Assembly (NCBI GenBank): GCA_014762645.1 | Contig: JABURP010000108.1 | Span: forward strand, 23,267-87,266 | Source of the DNA: Crocinitomicaceae bacterium | Lineage (GTDB): Bacteria > Bacteroidota > Bacteroidia > Flavobacteriales_D > Crocinitomicaceae | Reading direction: 5' to 3' | Length of the DNA: 64,000 nt | Part shown: positions 59,308 to 64,000 of the stretch, one piece after another | How positions within the stretch are numbered: position 1 is the stretch's first letter | Layout of the letters: each line of letters begins with the position of its first letter | Position numbers and translations under genes: made by a program | The notes under the pieces: generated by a model | Seen by the model: only the letters and a program-made list of their open reading frames with translations | Databases searched by the model: none | Told to the model about the DNA's origin: nothing

Positions 59308-60233
59308 TACTTTTTCTTTATTTGCCCTTGTTTGTCAATGTAATAATTAAACGTTTCACTTTTAGGATCCCCTTCAAAATAAGTCGTTTTCACATCAACT
59401 TTAAATTCAAGGTCTTTTGTTAAACCTGGTGATGTATATACGGCTTTATCGAAGCTACCTTCTGGTCCAATTTCAACACCTGCGTACAATTGTGTACTTA
59501 TCTTCTTACCATTATGTCCTAATGTAACAATGAACCTACCATACGTATCATAAGGTTCAAACCAGGGTTTAACTGAACCCTGAAATTTACAGGCAAAAAC
59601 AAGAACAACAAAGTTTTCTCTGAGGATATACCCCATTGACTTAATATAATCTCCTTCATTCCACTCGGTTCTGGGTCCGTTATTAAAATCTGTTTTACTA
59701 TAAATCGAATATGCGTAAGATGGATCCGTAAGTGCAACTGGATAATAGGCCATTTTAAAATCCATCCGACTTTGCTTAACTGGCTTATCAAACTGGTATT
59801 TCTCTGCCCCTTTTAAAAATTCTTCTAACCAACGATAAAACCAGGTATCCTCACTTTTTTTAACACGGTGAATGTTGACTGTTAAAGGATCTGAATTCTT
59901 ATCCTTTTTCCAGCTCCCGGTCAGTACATCTCCATTATCAACATAATGAAGTTCGATTATTTCGGAGGCATCAACGTCTTTTTCGTGTAAGTAAATAGCG
60001 TACTCTTCTAATTTGCCTTCCAGTTGAATGGGTTTACGGTACTTTGTGTAGAAATAATAGCCCTCTACCCTATCTTCCGTATTCTCCCAATAAAATATTA
60101 CGTTATGCCCATCAATTTCACCTTGATAATAAGAGCCGTAAATATTGTATTCAGGCAATTCCAAATAATTAGGTTGTGAAAACCCGGTAAAAGTGAACAG
60201 GGACAGTATTATATATGCCCATGTTCTTTTCAC
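59307..60233 (-). CDS. Secreted hypothetical protein
   Basis: Signal peptide; overlapping neighbours by 1-4 nt. Confidence 0.68.
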   Translation of the reverse strand: MKRTWAYIILSLFTFTGFSQPNYLELPEYNIYGSYYQGEIDGHNVIFYWENTEDRVEGYYFYTKYRKPIQLEGKLEEYAIYLHEKDVDASEIIELHYVDNGDVLTGSWKKDKNSDPLTVNIHRVKKSEDTWFYRWLEEFLKGAEKYQFDKPVKQSRMDFKMAYYPVALTDPSYAYSIYSKTDFNNGPRTEWNEGDYIKSMGYILRENFVVLVFACKFQGSVKPWFEPYDTYGRFIVTLGHNGKKISTQLYAGVEIGPEGSFDKAVYTSPGLTKDLEFKVDVKTTYFEGDPKSETFNYYIDKQGQIKKK

Positions 60234-61645
60234 GCGCCTATAGTTAATTTGCAGGCTTCCAGGATGGTTCGAACCTCTTCCAAAGTAGGAGCTTCTGCGT
60301 ATGTTCTCAATACCGGTTCCGTTCCTGAAGGTCGTATCATCACCCAGCGATTTTCATCAAAGTGATACTTGAACCCATCTAAATTGTCTACCTGGGAAAC
60401 TTTATACTTACCAAACATGTGGAAAGCATCTCCTTTACATTTCTCAATGATAGTTTGTTTCACATTTTCCGGGATATGAAGGTCACTACGCTCAAAAGCA
60501 AAAGGTCCAACAATCTCGTAAACTTCATCTATCAACTCTTCTAAAGATTTACCTGTTTTGGCCATGAACTCCCAAATGGTTAATCCCATCCAAATTCCAT
60601 CTCGCTCAGGAATAAATGTTTTTATCGCTATCCCTCCTGATTCTTCACCACCCAATAGTACGTCCTGACTTGAATCAGCCATCAGACCCGCAATATATTT
60701 AAATCCAATTTTGACCTCTTCATGTTCAAGGCCATAATGTTCACATAACTTTTTAATACGAGGTGTTGAACTGAAACCAGTTACCACCTTGCCGCTCATT
60801 CCTTTGTATTTCACCAAATAGTGAATAGTAAGTAAAATGATATGATGAGAATCAATGAATTCACCTTTGGAATTATAAAGTCCAATTCTATCTGCGTCTC
60901 CGTCGGTTGCCAATCCACAATTCAAGCTAACATTTGAGGCCATCAGTTTGGAGAATTCGCTCAAATTCTTGTGAATTGGTTCAGGAGCCTGCCCCATAAA
61001 TGACGGGTTTGGATCACAATGTAAAAACTCGATATTCGGAAGCAATTTTTTCATCACACTTTGCCCGGCACCATACATGGCGTCATAGGCCCAGCCAAAG
61101 TTGGAATTAGCAATGAGGTCCAAATCAAACGTTGATTTGACCTTTGCGATATACATGTCTTCCAAATCAATCAACTCCGTTAATCCCTCCTTTGCTGCTT
61201 TTTCCAGCGAGATGTTCTCCAGGTTTACAGTATTTGTATCCGGAATAATTTGTTCAATTTCATCTACCTGGTTAGGAAGAAGGGGTCCACCGAAATGTCC
61301 TTTTAATTTGTAACCATTGTATGATGGCGGGTTGTGACTGGCTGTAATGACTACCCCTAAAGAAGCTTTTAGTGCTATTGTAGCATAAGAGACCATTGGT
61401 GTTGAAACAAACCCTTTATCTGTGTAATAAACCTTAATCCCGTGTTGCACCAACACTTTTATAGCTGTTTCGGTAAACATAGCACCACCAAAGCGACAAT
61501 CGTGACCAATCACCACAGAAGGTGATTCAAAATTCTTTTTTAGCCACTGCGCAACAGCAATAGAAACTCTGGCTACATTTTCTACGGTATAATCTTTTGC
61601 TATAATGGCTCTCCAGCCGTCTGTTCCAAATTTAATTTTCGTCAT
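60230..61645 (-). CDS. Phosphoglucomutase/phosphomannomutase family protein
   Basis: KFGTDGWRAIIAKDYT, VVITASHNPPSYNGYK, LATDGDADRIG, MIRPSGTEPVLRTYAEA motifs. Confidence 0.94.
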   Translation of the reverse strand: MTKIKFGTDGWRAIIAKDYTVENVARVSIAVAQWLKKNFESPSVVIGHDCRFGGAMFTETAIKVLVQHGIKVYYTDKGFVSTPMVSYATIALKASLGVVITASHNPPSYNGYKLKGHFGGPLLPNQVDEIEQIIPDTNTVNLENISLEKAAKEGLTELIDLEDMYIAKVKSTFDLDLIANSNFGWAYDAMYGAGQSVMKKLLPNIEFLHCDPNPSFMGQAPEPIHKNLSEFSKLMASNVSLNCGLATDGDADRIGLYNSKGEFIDSHHIILLTIHYLVKYKGMSGKVVTGFSSTPRIKKLCEHYGLEHEEVKIGFKYIAGLMADSSQDVLLGGEESGGIAIKTFIPERDGIWMGLTIWEFMAKTGKSLEELIDEVYEIVGPFAFERSDLHIPENVKQTIIEKCKGDAFHMFGKYKVSQVDNLDGFKYHFDENRWVMIRPSGTEPVLRTYAEAPTLEEVRTILEACKLTIGA

Positions 61646-61723
61646 TTCAGCATTTCATTTCGGGTTACGAATGTACGATTTTTTTAAAGGAAAACTCCTT
61701 TGATACCGCGCGTTATCATCAAT

Positions 61724-62770
61724 TTAAAGTTCCGTTAAAAAGGCCATGGTATCGACCCCATCTGCATAATCCATTAAACGCGGAAGTTGGGTTTGTCCAA
61801 AAGGTAAATATCCGGCCCCTACTACTACTTGAATCTGATCCGCATGATCCTTTATAAATTGTTCTACTTCCGACTTATCATTATAGCGTTGATAATGCAA
61901 AACGGCTAAAGGCGAATACAGGGACCGCTCCTCCTTTAATAGGATGAAGCCATTATCTAACAATGTCTCCTGATTCATTAAAAATACAGCTTTGTTATAA
62001 TCGTAATTATTCGCGTATTTATTGTGATGGATGATTTCATTGTGTTCATAAATCCCTTCAAAAAACAGGTTCAGATTAAAATCTTTTGGAATCCAAATTT
62101 GACTCACGTTTCTGCATCCTAAGCCGAAATAATCAAAAATATCCTTGCCAAGCGCATAAAAATCCTCCTTACTCTCTTTACCAGTTAGTACGGCAATTGA
62201 AGTTCTGTTTTTACGGATGATACTGGGATATTTTCCAAAATAGGTTTCAAAATATCGAGCAGAATTATCTGAGCCGGTAGCAATGACAGCATCAAAATCA
62301 CGGATTGCTTCTTCAATCAATTCAACACGTTCCCATATACGCTCATCAAATAGAGCCATAATGTTTAGAATCGCAGGGAACAGGTGTTTATCTTCTGAAG
62401 ACATTTTCACAATCGCTTTGTGCCCAGACAGAAAAACAGATATGAAGTCATGAAAGCCTACCAACGGAATATTGCCCGCCATAATGATCGCCACCTTTTT
62501 GTCACTATGGTCTTTGAGGCTGTATTGAGACTGCCAGTTATTGAGGCTCTCTTCTGTCAACCAGGATGCTATTCCCTGTAAGGATTTTCGTACCTGCTCG
62601 TCTTTGAACCACCCGTTATAGATGTGTACTTTTTGAACAAGTTCTTCCAGATTTTGGTATTCGCTCTCATTAATTCCTATTTCATACCCGGGCCAGGAGC
62701 TTTTTTCTCCAATATGTTGAAGAATTATACCCAATCTGAGCAAAATGTTATTTTTTTCCTTTAAAGTCAT
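61724..62770 (-). CDS. Acyl-CoA reductase (LuxC-like family)
   Basis: VAIIMAGNIPLVGFHDFISVFLSGHKAIVKMSSEDKHLFPAIL...VIATGSDNSARYFETYFGKYPSIIRKNRTS...DYFGLGCRNVSQI. Confidence 0.87.
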   Translation of the reverse strand: MTLKEKNNILLRLGIILQHIGEKSSWPGYEIGINESEYQNLEELVQKVHIYNGWFKDEQVRKSLQGIASWLTEESLNNWQSQYSLKDHSDKKVAIIMAGNIPLVGFHDFISVFLSGHKAIVKMSSEDKHLFPAILNIMALFDERIWERVELIEEAIRDFDAVIATGSDNSARYFETYFGKYPSIIRKNRTSIAVLTGKESKEDFYALGKDIFDYFGLGCRNVSQIWIPKDFNLNLFFEGIYEHNEIIHHNKYANNYDYNKAVFLMNQETLLDNGFILLKEERSLYSPLAVLHYQRYNDKSEVEQFIKDHADQIQVVVGAGYLPFGQTQLPRLMDYADGVDTMAFLTEL

Positions 62771-62816
62771 ACGAAGACAGGTTATATTTGCAAAACTAAA
62801 ATGAATTAGACAAAAA

Positions 62817-63170
62817 ATGGCAATAATTATTACAGACGAGTGTATAAATTGTGGTGCATGTGAGCCGGAATGTCCAAATAATGCTATTTATGAAGGTGGT
62901 GCTGAATGGAGATATTCTGACGGAACATCATTAACAGGAATGGTTGATCTTCCTAACAGACCTGCTACGGTAGATGCGGATAAAGATATGGAACCAGTGG
63001 ATATGGATGTCTACTTCATAGTTCCCGATAAATGTACAGAGTGCCAAGGGTTTCATGACGAACCACAATGTGCTGCCGTATGTCCGGTTGACTGCTGTGT
63101 TGACGATCCTGACATTAGGGAATCAGAAGAAGAGTTATTAGCCAAAAAAGATTTCATGCACCTTGATTAA
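62817..63170 (+). CDS. 4Fe-4S dicluster ferredoxin
   Basis: [20 protein letters not shown] and [22 protein letters not shown] motifs. Confidence 0.95.
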   Translation: MAIIITDECINCGACEPECPNNAIYEGGAEWRYSDGTSLTGMVDLPNRPATVDADKDMEPVDMDVYFIVPDKCTECQGFHDEPQCAAVCPVDCCVDDPDIRESEEELLAKKDFMHLD

Positions 63171-63199
63171 AAATCTGAATGTTGATAGAAATTCTACTG

Positions 63200-63227
63200 C
63201 CCTGGCGTCTGCGTCAGGGTTTTTTTA
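63200..63227 (+). terminator. Intrinsic terminator after ferredoxin gene
   Basis: CCCTGGCG-TCTG-CGTCAGGG hairpin then T7. Confidence 0.88.
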
Positions 63228-63239
63228 TATTTTCGACCC

Positions 63240-63989
63240 ATGGATTCCTCTGATTCGCGCCATAAAGTAGAGGTTTGCTTTTCTCCATACCTATTTTCTC
63301 TCTACAAAGAAGAATTTGAGATTATAGTAGTTATTGATGTGTTGAGAGCAACTTCTGCCATTTGCACTGCCTTCCACAACGGCATTAAAGAACTTATTCC
63401 GGTTTCAACAATTGAAGAAGCCAGAGAATATCAGAAAAAGGGCTATTTAGTCGGAGCTGAAAGACAGGGCCGAGTTGTGGATGGATTTGATTTTGGGAAC
63501 TCTCCTTATCATTATATGAAAGAAGAGTTAAAAGATCAAACCCTGGTATTAAGCACAACAAATGGTACCAGATCAATCAACATTGCCAAAGAAGCTGGAC
63601 AAGTTGTAATAGGATCCTTATCTAACCTGGATGTACTGAAACATTGGCTCGAACGTCAAAATAAAAATATTCTATGTCTGTGTTCAGGCTGGCAGAATAA
63701 ATTTAACCTGGAAGATACGATTTGTGCCGGAGCTATTTTGGATCACCTTTTAGCCACTGGAAACTACAGAAGTGAAGAAGACGCCTCAATTGCTGCAAAG
63801 TACCTCTTCTTAAGTGCCAAAGACAATATCTTAGGGTATTTAAAAGCGTCGTCACACCGAAGAAGGCTAAAAAACTTAAACCTGAACGAAGATATCAAGT
63901 ATTGCCTGACACCCAATACCGCTCCGGTAATTCCAATTTTACAAGGAGATAGACTTGTCGAAATAAACTCCTTAGTTGAATCGGAATGA
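63240..63989 (+). CDS. 2-phosphosulfolactate phosphatase family (ComB-like)
   Basis: VVIDVLRATSAICTAFHNGIKELIPV, GAERQGRVVDGFDFGNSP, LVLSTTNGTRSI, CSGWQNKFNLEDTICAGAI motifs. Confidence 0.9.
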   Translation: MDSSDSRHKVEVCFSPYLFSLYKEEFEIIVVIDVLRATSAICTAFHNGIKELIPVSTIEEAREYQKKGYLVGAERQGRVVDGFDFGNSPYHYMKEELKDQTLVLSTTNGTRSINIAKEAGQVVIGSLSNLDVLKHWLERQNKNILCLCSGWQNKFNLEDTICAGAILDHLLATGNYRSEEDASIAAKYLFLSAKDNILGYLKASSHRRRLKNLNLNEDIKYCLTPNTAPVIPILQGDRLVEINSLVESE

Positions 63990-64000
63990 AAATACACAAC

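Noticed and set aside
61724-62770. LuxC-like gene as evidence of a bioluminescence operon
   Set aside because: No luxA/B/D/E genes nearby; LuxC-family acyl-CoA reductases are common in Bacteroidota without luminescence.
1-64000. CRISPR arrays, tRNA/rRNA genes, transposons, prophage
   Set aside because: No spaced direct-repeat arrays, cloverleaf-like segments, rRNA motifs, integrases or transposases noticed; a tRNAscan/Infernal/ISfinder run would be needed to be definitive.

Overview
This looks like a contiguous stretch of Bacteroidota (probably Flavobacteriales) chromosome. Support for that: several C-terminal type IX secretion (T9SS) sorting domains, a PorP/SprF protein, a split transketolase, TAnnTTTG-type promoter elements, and low G+C. 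It is densely coded and mostly housekeeping: ndk 3' end, phoH, purC, htpG, UbiB/AarF kinase, meaB, surE, rlmD, ychF, LytS/LytR-type two-component pair, transketolase N and C halves, ECF sigma factor, class III aminotransferase, M1 peptidase, DUF819 protein, aroC, phosphoglucomutase family, acyl-CoA reductase, ferredoxin and a ComB-like phosphatase. Lineage-specific secreted and lipoproteins are interspersed. I saw no rRNA, tRNA, CRISPR array, transposase, prophage or recognisable defence island. I found no single clearly new system. The best leads are: (i) a secreted protein of six 20-aa repeats (54880-55347); (ii) a pentapeptide-repeat/K+ channel fusion (56517-58205); (iii) a TPR-TM-LemA fusion next to a TPM-domain protein (20603-23066); (iv) a vWA gene between the two transketolase halves; (v) a duplication/deletion scar with two gene fragments and a 33-nt direct repeat (26387-27926); (vi) an unannotated 33-aa membrane micro-ORF coupled to rlmD; (vii) a sigma54-like -24/-12 site overlapping a perfect palindrome upstream of htpG; (viii) a sigma factor followed by a putative anti-sigma protein with a duplicated cytoplasmic motif. 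All assignments come from reading the sequence and recalled family knowledge; no searches were run.
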